Source of the DNA: Phalacrocorax aristotelis
Taxonomy: Eukaryota; Chordata; Aves; Suliformes; Phalacrocoracidae
NCBI RefSeq assembly: GCF_949628215.1
Contig: NC_134276.1
Location: 134,478,125 to 134,542,124 of the forward strand
Direction: 5' to 3'
Length of the DNA stretch: 64,000 nucleotides
Shown: positions 25,101-36,720 of the stretch, one piece after another
Position numbering within the stretch: the first letter of the stretch is position 1
How the letters are laid out: every line of letters starts with the position of its first letter
Program-made: the position numbers and the translations under genes
The notes under the pieces: model-generated
Databases searched by the model: none
What the model was told of the DNA's origin: nothing
Seen by the model: only the letters and a program-made list of their open reading frames with translations

Positions 25101-28100
25101 GAACACGGAGCAAAGAATATAACCTCTTGGTGCCTCTTAAGAGTAAAGGAGAGGGATGCCTTAGCAGCTCCAAAAGAGACAAGTGCCTTAAGAAGATTTT
25201 GAGAAGTGACTTTCAAGTTTAAAAAACATAGGAATTAAACATTGTGTAAATTAAATTTGCTAAAGCAGAATGAAAGTTGGAGATTCCTGCACAAAGCAAC
25301 ATTTCTCTTTAAAGCTTATTAAAAAGCCACACATCTAAATGACTTAAACTAGTTTTGTTTCCTGTTGTGGTTGAATATAAAAGCAGCAAGGAAGAAACAG
25401 ACTATAGTCAGCAAAACAGAATGTGTGGTTCTTTTACCATAGAATGAACTTCCTCAGCTCTTCAAAGAGGAATTGATGGAGAATAGAATGAGAAGGAAGG
25501 GTTGAAGATGGAGCCTATGTAGCTGGGAAAAGCAAGCTATGATGAGACACAAGCAGGACTTTTTGCTTTCATAAAAGAAAGCAAGACACAACAGAGATTG
25601 CTTGGGGGTCCCTGGAGAGTAGGAAACTTCAACTGGTGGAGTAAAAAAAAGAAAGCCTAAGAGCAAAAAAGAGAAAGAACCTAATGAAGGTGAATTCTTC
25701 AGGGAAAGCTGCTTTTAAAAAGATGTCTTGAGAAATTATTTAAAGAAAAATAGAATGAAAAGGGGAGAGTTCCTTCTATAATTCTTGGGAGATATTTTGT
25801 GGTGACCATCCTACAAGGAAAGGGTGGGACAATATGGAACTTGGAAAATTGAAAGCCACACAGATGAATTTACATTGGTGTTGGAACTTAAGACTCTCTC
25901 TCTGTTCTCATTTCCCCTGCCTAGTTCTCCCTAGAAGTCCCCTTCTCTGCTTCACAGCCCTTTTCACTTTGCCTTCTCTATTTGGAATAGAGAACACTTC
26001 CAAAAAGCTCCTGTTCACCATGAAGCCTCTTCCTCTCTTTCATATGGATCACTGGTCCCAGCAATTACTTTTACCATGGCTTTCTTACCCTAATCTACAA
26101 CCACATTCACCTGAAATACGGTCCTGGCTCTTCTCTGGTACCCACCTGAAACAGGAGAAGCTCTGTAGTGTAAGACCCAGCCCCTCTTCCATCCTGAGTG
26201 GGTGTAAGGAAAATAAGTTGGAAATTTTTCTAGAGTTGCAGTTCTTCCCACTTGCTCTTCACCTTTTATGGCACCAAATAGCAAAGCTATAGGTGTCTAC
26301 ACAATTTATATGCTACTCATAGATGCCTCTGCTGCTATCAATAGTGTCCCAGGTGCTATGAAATGCAAGTCTTGCCTGTCCTGTCACTTTCTCCATTGCT
26401 GGGAAACAGATCAGCAAGAGCCTTTTTAACACTCAGAGCCACTGTTACTTGGCAAAACTTTGTGAAACAGCACAGCAGCACCAGAGAGATCCAAATGTTC
26501 TGTGGTATGAAAGAGAATCACTTTAAACTATATTTGGAAGGTTTCCTTTACAGGCTTTTAAGCCAGCCATTTAGTTTTTTATTTTACAAGGCAATATGCT
26601 CCTGTCTGCTTGTTAGTACACATCTCTTCTATTGCCAGAGCCATTATCTCATTCTCCTGATTATATTTTGTCCACATGTATACATATAAACAATACTCTG
26701 CACACTATCCTCAAGTGGAAACAATATTCTAGACACTCTTAGAACATTGCTTTCGATACTTCGTAACTTCAGATGCACTTTCTTCAAATGAACTAAAGCA
26801 ACAACCTTCATTCACATAAGGTTACAGTCTTAACATAAAATGCAGTGCAAATCTGATTTTGGGATAAGTATGCATTTGAGAAATCAAAGAACTGTTCAAA
26901 ACAAAGCTAGGTGAACATCCAGGGCAGAACTGTATGCAGAGTTATGCACAAAAAACAGCAGGCACAGAGAAAGGAAAATATGCTTACAAAAGCATTCTTG
27001 AATTATTCGACCTTTAGAAACGAGCAAATGCAAACAGAAAAGTCTCCTTGCCTGTGCTCAGCATGAGTTTTGAGTATTGCTGCAATCGCCATAAAAACTG
27101 TTTGTCAACACACTTCCATAAGGCACTTGAGGAGCTAGCATGCCCTACCAAATTGCAAAAGACTAGGAACTTGGGTAAAACTAGACTATGCAATGCTGTC
27201 TCTCAGGCTTTGCCCCTGTATGGCCATATCCATTTGGAAATTAGTAATTATTACCTAGAGGTTATAGAGAAAAGTGCAATCCCTGAATACAGATAGAACT
27301 ACTTTGTCACCACCTTTTCTTTCCTACAACTCCTTCCCACCAGTGTCCTAAACCCAGGATTCCTTCAACTTCAAGCCCTGCCTCCCTCAATCCTTCAGGT
27401 TGAATGACTTTAGTTAGGAGAGAACTTGAAGGACACCAAATACAGAAGAGCTCACAGAGCCCTCTGCTCTCTAGGATTTGAGTTGATCCCTGTTCCCTAG
27501 GACAGAGTCACAAGATTTTGAGCGAAGTCTCCTTAAACCTGCTGGGTGTGACATTTCAGCTCTCTGTTCAGTGTACCACCTCATCCTTCCTTTTCAGACC
27601 TTCCTCCCAGGGGAGGGCTGCAGACTTCCTCTCCCTTAGCCTTCTCAAGACTCTTGCATTTTCACTTACTCCTCCCTGAGCTCCTTCTCCAGTCTAGCCC
27701 TGTCTCCTCCCCAGACATGCCACATATGGATAATACAGCTCTTGTAGTCCTATGCTTGCATAACGTTGATATACTCCATCATATCCTTATTATGAGTATA
27801 CACAGACCAATCAAAGTAATTGTAAATCAGTGAAGACTGTCCACGGCAAAGGCAGCTCTCCTTTAAATATCAGCATAGAAACTAATGCTCAGTTCACACA
27901 GTTCAGCTGATTCTAGAGACATGCAGTGACTTGGCCTCAGAAATAAAATAGGCTTTTCACTAGTTAATGAAGTTTATTTCACTCTTTGCATTTGTAACAG
28001 GGATCATGGAAATAAACACCCTAGCTGTTAGTCACTTCCACCTTCAGAAATATCAGGCATTAGAACAGCATGACAGTTTGCATTAGAATGCAGAACTCTG

Positions 28101-29829
28101 ACAGCAAAAGGAAAAAGTGCTTTCCAAAGAACTTAAATAAGAAAAACTTTCCTGTTATGCCTTTTGAAACAAAAATTAATGCAAACTTCAAATCTTTTAA
28201 ACTGATGCTATTACATCTGTGTTATCATAATATCACATCATATTCACATTGCTGTGAAGAAATGCTAAGCTTAATTAATACCTTTGTCCACTTGAAGGCT
28301 TATTGGAGCATATGTTTATGATTTAGTCTGCCTCGTCTTCCTGGAGCTATCCCCAGAACATGACTATTTGTTTTATACTCTGAATTTTAAAAGCTTTTCA
28401 ACAACAGGATTTTTTCACCCCTCCTCAACAAGCCGTTTAACAGCCTAATACATCTCACTGCCATCAAAATGTAGTTCATTACCTACTGGGGATCCCACAT
28501 CTCCTAGCTGTTCTTCTCAGTGAAGCACAGCCTCCTGTTTTACTGTGCTTGCAGTCAAGGCAAAAGCAGAAGGGCTCTGCCCAAGGATCGTGCCTTATTC
28601 TACAAACTCTAGTCTGCAAGGTTTATTTTTTACAGCAATGAATGCAAGCACTTGGACTATCAGAAGCAGCAGTTTAACAGAGCCTGAAGAGGAAGTGCTT
28701 TCAAAGCAGGCTGAGAAAGACAGGGGTTGAAAGACAGCTGAAGCACAGTGCGTCTAACTGTGGCAACAGACAACTCAGACACACATGATTTTCCCAGAAA
28801 CACCTGTGCAATGAAGAAAGCATCCAACATCTTTCACTGGAGAACAATGTCCTGCCTCATTATGAACACACCACAGAAAGTATGTCACTGAACCAGAGGA
28901 AGTGACCCAAGAGACTGATTTGATGCTTTTTTTCCCAGGAAGTATAGCACTGACGTTCAGCAATGCAAGTTTCATCTGAGGGAGGCTATAAGGAGCAGCA
29001 GAAACAGTCTCTGGAAGTCAGCTTTAGGAGACCAGGAGAGATGGAGAGGAAGGACAGAGTGCACTGGTGACTGCTCTTTTGTCTCCAACAGAGCATTGTT
29101 ACCCATAAGCAAAATAGACAAAAGTTTGTATCTTCCAGTGAGCACTTCTCCCCAAAATTAAATTCTAGCATGCATTGTACTGAGTGAAGAGAAGGCAGTT
29201 CCTCAGCACATCCCTACTTTACCACAATTTCACTGCCATGTAGAGAGGGAAATACAAAGACCTATTTCTGATGTGCTAACATTCTCTGGGTTTTTCTAAG
29301 CTGGCCCTAGCAGGATTGACTCAACCCTAAGGTCCGTTAACAACCATGCCACAAAAGGGAGAGTGCTCGGCTGATCCCGACATGTTTATTCTATTTTCTA
29401 CAGAGTCAAAGGAGGTAACCCTCAGGTAATGAGTCTTCCCTGATCATACACTGTATTTTCCCAAGCTCAGCACTATGTTGTATTGTCATCACACGTGAAA
29501 GAACACAGCTTGAACTATTCCAGAAAGCATCTTTAAGTGAAGTTGCACTAAAAAGGCACTTTTACATTGAGAATCACTGGTTTCAAGCAAGTTTTCAAAT
29601 AGAAAGTATCTTCAGCCCCCCCTACCCCACCCCCACACCCCTTTCAAGCATAAGCTCTTAGCATAGTGAGGAACTTTTTTTTTTTAATTCCTCTACTAAG
29701 TATCTTAGCAACACATCAGCATCCTAAAACCTTTCTCCATTTCTTCATCTGTGGTGCTTACAAGTATTGCCATAGTTTTACACACCTCCTTCCTTCTCAG
29801 ACCAAATGGCTGTTTGATCTTAGGACCAG
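19119..29829. other. Long non-coding stretch without recognised genes
   Basis: About 10.7 kb with only chance-size frames. The longest, plus-strand 25834-26292, is rich in L, S, P and F because it lies in pyrimidine-rich DNA, and it has no domain. A (CCAA)n microsatellite lies at 23891-23912 and A runs at 19929-19940 and 24687-24700. Pyrimidine-rich sequence occurs at 27300-27720. Presumed TSPAN9 intron. Confidence 0.55.
23891..23912. repeat. (CCAA)n microsatellite
   Basis: About five perfect copies of the tetranucleotide caac/ccaa in a row. Too short to say whether it is variable. Confidence 0.85.
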
Positions 29830-30229
29830 AAAATTTGTGTTGGAGCAGACCTGAGAAGGTGATATAACTCCACTCCTGCTCTACTCTACATAGAGTTGGC
29901 TATGAGGACACAACAGGACTTTATCCACTTTGGTCTTGAAAACCTGTGAGGACACACATTACACAACACCTCTGAGCAACCTGTTCCAAAATTTGACTGT
30001 CCTCATGGCAGAAAAGGTTTTCATTATATCTGGCTTGAACCTCTTGTTTCAACTTATATTTGTTCTCCATCATCCAACAACCACATACCAATGTGAATAG
30101 CCTAGCTCTGTCTTCTTGATAACCTCCTCTTAAGTACTGGAAGATTACTATAGGTCCCATCAAAGCCTTCTCTTCTCCAGGATGAACAAGTACAATTCCC
30201 TCAGCATATGATCTTCATGATGTATCAGG
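29830..30229 (-). mobile_element. CR1 LINE, old inverted copy, 3' part
   Basis: A degraded inverted CR1. On the plus strand, tgagcaacctgttccaaaat, agaaaaggttttcattatat and cttctcttctccaggatgaa follow the usual CR1 order. On the minus strand 29921-30163 retains RARLFTLV and NKYKLKQEVQARYNENLF, a decayed form of the CR1 C-terminus. It stops near 30229, where an unrelated block intervenes, and resumes at about 30765. Confidence 0.78.
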
Positions 30230-30764
30230 GCCCTGAGTGCACTGAAAGGCTTTTAAAGGCCCTGATCAGCCTCACCTGGTGTCTCTACCCCCACTCTTTG
30301 CCCATGGCCCCAGGAGCTCCGTTTAAGCTCTGCCTTTGGCCTTCACTCCCTATGTTGCAGGTCTGCCTGTCTCCAGTTACGTCTGTGTACGGTCATGGAC
30401 CCTGCTGATCCAGACTCTGACCCATGGTATGACTTCCTCACTTGACCTCAGACCTGCTGTATCACTATGGACCTGCTCAGTGACAACTGGACTGTGTCTG
30501 ACCCTAATTACCATCACTGGGCCTGATCCTCACCTGCTGATTCACATCTCAACTTGATCTTGGACCTGCCTTATCACCACATACCTGCCTGGCAATCTAG
30601 ACTCTTGCTCGGCACTGGCTGCCTCACTTAGTGCTATGGGATGGGGGCCTGGCTGGTGGGGGACCTGCCTTGCCAGCTGGGTTACCAAACTCTGCTCCCA
30701 GCTCCCCACCCCTTTCCAAGGGCCAGCTGTTCCACCACACATGCTCCAGCCCCCAACAGTCCAG
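30230..30764. repeat. Quasi-repetitive CTGACC/CCTGCT block interrupting a CR1
   Basis: About 530 bp built of loosely recurring words (cctgct, ctgacc, gacctgc, tggactg) with no fixed period. It is more GC-rich than its surroundings. It lies exactly between two parts of an inverted CR1 that would otherwise be continuous, so it was inserted or expanded there. It is similar in style to 36300-36720. The family was not identified. No terminal repeats or target duplications could be made out by eye. Confidence 0.6.
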
Positions 30765-30985
30765 TGGAGGGCTACTAGGACTATCTCCAGTTTATCCATA
30801 CCTTTCTTGTCTCTGAGGGCAGAAAACTGGATGCAGTATTCTAGACTCTGTCTAACAAATGCTAAGTACAGAAAAATAATCACTTCCTTTGGTACATTGG
30901 CTGCAGTCTTATAAATATAGCCCTGCATACTGTCAGCTGCCTTTGCTTCCAGGGCACGCTGCTGGCTTATGCCCAGCCTCTTTAA
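30765..30985 (-). mobile_element. CR1 LINE, old inverted copy, 5' part
   Basis: It continues the copy at 29830-30229. On the minus strand it reads AFVRQSLEYCIQFSALRDKK and LGISQQRALEAKAADSMQGY, matching the CR1 segments [14 protein letters not shown] and [18 protein letters not shown]. It is 5'-truncated near 30985. Confidence 0.82.
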
Positions 30986-32739
30986 CACATTTTTGTCTCT
31001 TTTTATGCATCAATAAATGTAGTGACATTCTTGCAACATAAAAAACCAACAGGGCATCAGTCACTTGCAAATAGCACAATATTGAAGTATAACAAAAGTG
31101 AAAAACTGAGATGGGTTTTCAATTGTCAAATCCAAGTGCAACAGGAATGTTAATGTACTGCTTCTAAAACAAGCAGTCTCTTCTGATCAAGGCCCAACGA
31201 ACTCCATACCAGCTCTCAGGGTAATACTGAGACAAAGTCTTGGAATCTCTACTGCAAACTTGCTAGTTTCACACGTGCCACATATGTGAAAGTAACTCCT
31301 CTAACCAGTGCTGCATCCTCAAGTGTTCTCCTATTTAACTTTTGCTGTTCCCATGTTTCACATCCTTATTGCAATGTTTTAGTTTGTGTATCTGGGGAGG
31401 GAGGGAGGGAGGGGTTAAACACTAAAAATACACAGTTATGTTGGAAATACCCTCATGGACAGACAGAGGTTTGGCATGCTTTGGAAGTAAATAACTTTAA
31501 AATAGCAAGGAAAACAAATACTGTGGGACATGCATCTCTGATTGCTATTTTCTGTTAAAATATCCACAATAACTAAGACAACACTGACATTCCCAGTAAA
31601 CCCTCTACCCTCCTCCGAAGAGATGAGCAGGACCATTCTAACCTCAGAGCTTTGTCGGAATAATGCAAATGATGCTGCATTATTCCAACCGCAAGGTCTT
31701 CTCATACAGTTTTATTCATGAAAATTAGTTTTAAAGAAAGTGTAGATGCCCAAAACCAAGTTTGCCAGAAGTTCTACAGTCCCAATATAGAAAAGGCCAT
31801 CTGTAGGATTTGTAATTTGAACTGCAAAGGTCCAAAAATACAAAAGGGAAAGATCTGGAGGCAGAAGCTATATTAGCTCCATCAGTTTTAATTCCTGCAG
31901 CTCAGAAAAAATGCAAAATGGAAGCCAAGGGCATAGAACTATGAGGACTGATTTTTCTTCCTTGGTATTATCAACCACATGCATATCACATTGATAATTT
32001 ATCTTTTGATATTTTTTAAATTATTGAGTGCTAACAACAGCCCCCTATTCTATGCTGGTATCTCATATGAATGTGTTTCTTCAGCGGCTAATATCCTTTG
32101 CCATTATACACCCTGACCATAAAGAATGTCATCTCTCAACTTCACAAACAAACCATTAAAACTACCTGTGGCACCTGTTAGTGTGAACTTTGCTACAGTA
32201 ACATGTTAAGTTTTGGCATCCACAGGTAGAGTTTAGGTGTATCTAGGAGTAACAGCACAAACAAGCCACATGATTTGACCCTCACGGCTGTTCGGGAGAA
32301 TATCAAACTTTTTGCCAGTCAAATCCCAGATGACTTACCCCAAAGTCTTAAAATAAGTTTAATGCAATCAGGTAGAAAAATCAGGTGCCCCCACTCCTAG
32401 CCCTGTGATTCAAACCACAAAGTCATGCAGAGTAAAAGCATAGAAAAAAAGACTTGATAAAAGCACTAAGTAAAGAAACGCAGCTTTATTCACCCTTGTA
32501 GTCTAGTTTTTCCTCCAACGCAGCATCCCCATGCCACTCTGCCCATCTGAAATCTCTGGAGCTGAAGGCCTTTTAGAGAGAGGCAAAGGTCCAGAGGCTC
32601 CCACCTCCCATCAGGAGCACAGTGACAGGCGGATATTCAAGATTCAGGGAGAAAAGTTTCCAAAAGCTTAAACGGTTAAAGGTGAAGCTGGGGTCAAGTT
32701 TTACGTAAGAAGGGGGAAGGCAGGAACTGGTGGCACCAC
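30986..32739. other. Non-coding sequence left of the CpG island
   Basis: Contains a short (GGGA)n tract at 31395-31414. No gene or interspersed repeat was recognised. Expected to be the start of intron 1 if the CpG island is the TSPAN9 promoter. Confidence 0.55.
31395..31414. repeat. (GGGA)n short tandem repeat
   Basis: About five units of gggagggagg on the plus strand. With four or more G-runs it could form a G-quadruplex. Only about 20 bases long. Confidence 0.75.
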
Positions 32740-33430
32740 CTCTGCGGGCAGCTGCCGAGGAGAGCTGTCAGCCCACCGGCCAGCAGTAGGCTTGCTCCAC
32801 AACCGCCCCCTGGAGCAGCCTCCCTCCCGCCACCCGGGCTCCCCCGCCGCAGTCCCACGCGTGCTCTGCCCCCCACGGGGGCTTCTCCGCCCTCCCACCC
32901 ATCCAAGGCTCGGCTCGGCACCCTCACACCCTGCTGCAGCCTCAGGGGGTGTGCAAGGGGAGGAGAAAGGAAGCCCCCCGCCTGCAAGCAGCGCTGCTGC
33001 AGGCGCATTTTCCCCGGTGGTGGGGAGAAATCCGCAGCCGGAGCCATTTGCTCCCGTGAGGGCTGGGCAACGCGAGCTCTCCAGCGCAGAGCAGGACCGC
33101 GTACGCAGACGCCGCTGGGCTCTTCCCGTCCCTCTGAACTAACTTTCCTGTTTCCGCAAAAATTATACAACCGGGGGCGGGGGGGGATTATTGTTTTCAC
33201 CACACGCTCCTTACCGCTACAAGCCTCCCGCTCCACCACCCCGCATCGCCTGCCGGGACCCCTCCGCTCCTCAGCGCCTCAAGCCGCCAAGCCGGCGGCC
33301 CCCGGCCCCTGCGACCGGCACCCCCGCAACCGGCAGCCCCCCCCCGCCGCCCCGCTCCTGCCGTCTCCCACGGCCGGGAAGCGCCCGCAACTTTCCGCCG
33401 CCTCCCACCCCCGGCGGTGCCGGCTCTCAC

Positions 33431-33710
33431 CCGCGCGTCCCTGGGCCGGGCCGGACCGAATGGGGTCGAGTGGTGGGGTAGCTGCAGAGGCACGGCAGGA
33501 CACGGCTCCAGCTCCTGCCAGCGGAAACGGGAGGAGGGGCTCAGACCGGCGCTACCGAGCGGGGAGGAGCTGGGGGCGCTGCCCAGGGGAGGCTCCAGCC
33601 CCGCGGAGCAGAGGAGGGAGCGCGGCCGGCCCGGTCCCGTAGCGCGCCTCATGCCGCCCTGTGCCGGCCCGGCTGAGTCCGGAGCAAGAAGCCGCCGCCA
33701 TCCTGCGCCG
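33431..33710 (-). other. TSPAN9: Candidate non-coding first exon of TSPAN9
   Basis: If transcription starts near 33710, just upstream of the YY1-like motif, a first exon of about 280 nt would end at the donor GTGAGAG beginning at 33430. Mammalian TSPAN9 has non-coding 5' exons followed by very long introns, which fits the lack of tetraspanin coding sequence to the left. Both boundaries are inferred from motifs only. Confidence 0.3.
33691..33703 (-). promoter_or_regulatory. YY1-like site in CpG island
   Basis: Read on the minus strand the sequence is GGATGGCGGCGGC, close to the AAnATGGCGGC consensus. In CpG-island promoters such sites are typically found shortly downstream of the transcription start and in the sense orientation. 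It therefore hints at minus-strand transcription. Confidence 0.4.
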
Positions 33711-36299
33711 GATCCCCTGTCTGAGAGCTCTCTGCCTGGAGCCTGTTACGCCTGGGGTCCGCCCTGCTCCCTGTGTCGCCCAAGCACCCCACGGCAGCCC
33801 CCCGGAACTCCCTCCGGTGGACGCCAGGGGCATCCTGCGCCTGCACCCTCCCGGGAGATGGGGTGCTGCGCCGAGCCTGGGGGCACCTACCGCCTCGCCC
33901 TCTCAGCTGCCTCCCCCGCTCCGAGGGGCCTGAGGTTGAACGTCTCCTCTGGGTTCATGTGGGCAGGGGCGGTAGCCACGCTAAGCTGTGAGCCAGCAGG
34001 CTGGGATGAATGTAACCCACCGGCGCCTAGACTGCTGCTGCAAATGGCAAACCCATGGCTAAGCTGCTCATTGGTCCCAAGCCCACGACTGACAATATAT
34101 TGCTGTGGCTTCTAGCACAGAGGGTAATCTTGTCTGAGTGCTCATCTGAGCTCTCTGCTCTGGTAGCAGGAGACTGCAGTCCGCATGGCACGTTACCTGT
34201 GATGCTATGTGAGAGAAGGCCATGAGGGACATCCTATGAGATCCTGCAAAAAGTCCCCACCTGCCTTCCCCTGGGTGTCAGTGGAAGTGCCACAAAAGGT
34301 TGATGGAGCCAACTTCAAACACTCTCCAATGGAGAATTTTAACACAGCTGGGGAAGGTTCTGGTACAGACCACTAAGTGAAGTGTTGTGTGAGGGGGAAG
34401 TGGCCTAGAATTGGGGCAGAGATACCTACAGAAATAGACCTGTGCAGTTATGGACAGGGGCCCGCTGAGGGGAACTGTATTTTACAGTGTGTGAAGAGCA
34501 ACTCAAGGCGCTTCTGTAAATACTTGTGCAGAAGGAAGGTCTTTTTCACATTCCTAGCTCCCCTGTGTAGTCTAACTTCTTTCTCTGGTGCTGCTGTTGC
34601 CACACTTCTCAGTTGGAGGGCACATTCACAACAAATATATTCTCTCACACCTTCCATTCTGTCCTATGTGGATTTTTATATACTGCTCAGTTCAACAGAC
34701 TCTTAAGCATTCTGGTGGCAGTGCTGCTAACAACACAGCTGTCACCTGCCGCATGTTTGTTCCTCTCCCCCAGAAGAAAAGCATATGCAGCAGCATTCTG
34801 TTCTTCATTTATTTATGTACAAAGGTTCACAGATGTTGCTGTGTGTTTACCTTAAAGCAAGTAATGAAGGAAATCTGTCTTGCAATGCAGCAGAAGATAA
34901 AGAGATCTGTGGAGAGAATTTCATTTTAGTTCTTTGGTTCTAGGCTCTGGAAAAGGTCTGTCTCCTGGATGCTGTAGCTCTAATGCAGTATCTCCCATTG
35001 TACCTGAGGACTAAAGGATCTTCATTCCAGAATTTTTGTCAAACTTTACATAACTCAGGCTCAAACTTTGGAGATAACCTCTACCCTAAAGATGAGCAGT
35101 GCAGGAAGCCAGTAGACAATGAGGACAAGTTTGACAGTTTTGGTGGTGATGTTATTGTTGCTTGTTTGTTTGTTTTAACAGAGAGAGCTTAATGTTGTGT
35201 TCTTTACCTGTTGGCGTAAGCACAAGCAGCTTTATACCCAGGTATATGGGATTTCTGTAGTTCAAGTCAAAGCGAAAGATGAGTAGGTAAAACCAACTCA
35301 TTGTTTGAAGTCTACCTTGGAAAGAAGGTAAAAAAAATGCTTGGAAAGAAGATTAAAAATATATGGGATCTTTGTATGGACTTGACGATCACTTAGGGAA
35401 GAACTTGAGGATCACTCTGAAACCAGGGTCTGGAGTGGCTGATACTTTCTACCAAGAAGACTTCACTAGGCTGCAGATCTCTTCTCAATACGCTAGTAAG
35501 CTTAGGAAATTAATCTGATCAGACTTTTGTTTCAGCTTCAACTAACCATCTTCTGCATGTGACCAAGTCTAACATGGGGGCCCTCTGATGTTGTCCATAC
35601 AATGAGGAACAGAAGGAGTTGCTCCTCATCAGCAGTATAGTTGCATCTACGGCACTTGACAGCAAACCTAAAGGCTACATGCAGCTTTTAAAAACAGCTT
35701 TGAGTAGCTGTGTTTGAGGCATCTGGAAATGGATACACAGCTTTCCATAGTATGATTCACTGTGTATAGCCCCTCTGCTGTAGCAGACAGAATGCTTTGA
35801 GTCCCAGCCACCAATTTCAGATGAAGTAACAGCATGGCAACAGTACTGAGTACTGTGAGTAAATTAGGGAGGTTGAAAATGAGAGTCGGTACTTCTGTTT
35901 TCAGCAGAAAGAGATCATCCATCTAGACTCTATAGCTTTGCTATAGCCAGATTCTTCCCACCAGTATTGCTACATTGCCCATTTGAAGGAGGTGACAGGG
36001 ATGATTTTCTTTTTGATGCACTGCTTGTTTTCCTCGGAATGAGCACCAGTACTTTGTGGCTCATTTAAGAGGCCAAAAATGGTGTAGATCACAGACCTGG
36101 TGTGACTAGTTGCTGAATCAGCATGTTAAATTACCCAAATGCAGGGAAAATATGACTACCAGTGCAGTGCAGTAGATATGGATCTGGCATCCAAGAGGAG
36201 GATTGTCAAAAAAAGTAGACCTTTGCAAGGTTTGGGACACACCATGATGAGAGGGGAAGCTGGTCTTGGGGCTTTGAATACACTAGTACACCTTAGGTG

Positions 36300-36720
36300 C
36301 CCTGACTAGATTTACCTGGGGTTTCCATCTGAGCACCCACTGCTCATTAGCCCAAGAGCTCAGGTCTGGGCACTCCAGTCATTGTCTGAAATATGTTGTA
36401 GGTCTCTCTGTGTCTAGTCCTGGACTGACTCCAGACCTGACTAACACATGGCCTTTGTCTGACGCTGACTGGACTGTCAGTGGAACCTTTTGCAATACTT
36501 GCTCTGCTCACCTGCTTAGATGCTATGGGACTATACTCCAGTCTGTGAGGTTACTGACAGAGCTGTGGTCAACCTAAGCTTCTGGCTAGCCTTCCCTTGT
36601 AGAGTGGTCCTGCGCTTGCTGTTCCACTACAAGCATGCCAGTAGTCTGCTGCCCTTGGTACTTTGTTTTGATGTAGGCTGTGCTTATAGGATTGATGAAG
36701 CAGCATGACTCCCTGGCAGC
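36300..36720. repeat. Second quasi-repetitive block, similar in style to 30230-30764
   Basis: Recurring words such as ctgact, cctggactgac, ccagacctgac and gctatggga appear without a fixed period. The phrase gctatggga followed by a G- or CT-rich stretch is shared with the block near 30635. The similarity is by eye only and the edges are approximate. Confidence 0.4.

Larger units (their letters stand above)
32740..34000 (-). promoter_or_regulatory. TSPAN9: CpG island, probable TSPAN9 promoter
   Basis: GC content rises sharply and CG dinucleotides become dense from about 32740 to 34000, strongest at 33170-33720, against an AT-rich surround. It includes a GC box at 33174-33184 and a YY1-like ATGGCGGC motif on the minus strand at 33691-33703. 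A minus-strand splice donor (GG|GTGAGAG) lies at 33430. YY1 motifs usually sit just downstream of a start site, which would place minus-strand initiation near 33710. In vertebrates TSPAN9 lies just beyond the 3' end of TEAD4 in the same orientation, so this position and direction fit TSPAN9. No coding exon confirms it. A different or bidirectional transcript is possible. Confidence 0.6.

Noticed and set aside
25834..26292. 152-codon plus-strand open frame
   Set aside because: Composition (L, S, P, F and H rich) follows from pyrimidine-rich DNA. No motif, no splice or promoter context, and no similarity that I recognise.
33197..34115. Long open frames on both strands in the CpG island (up to 232 codons)
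   Set aside because: High GC suppresses stop codons. The products are proline, arginine, glycine and alanine rich with no motif, and the frames overlap on both strands.
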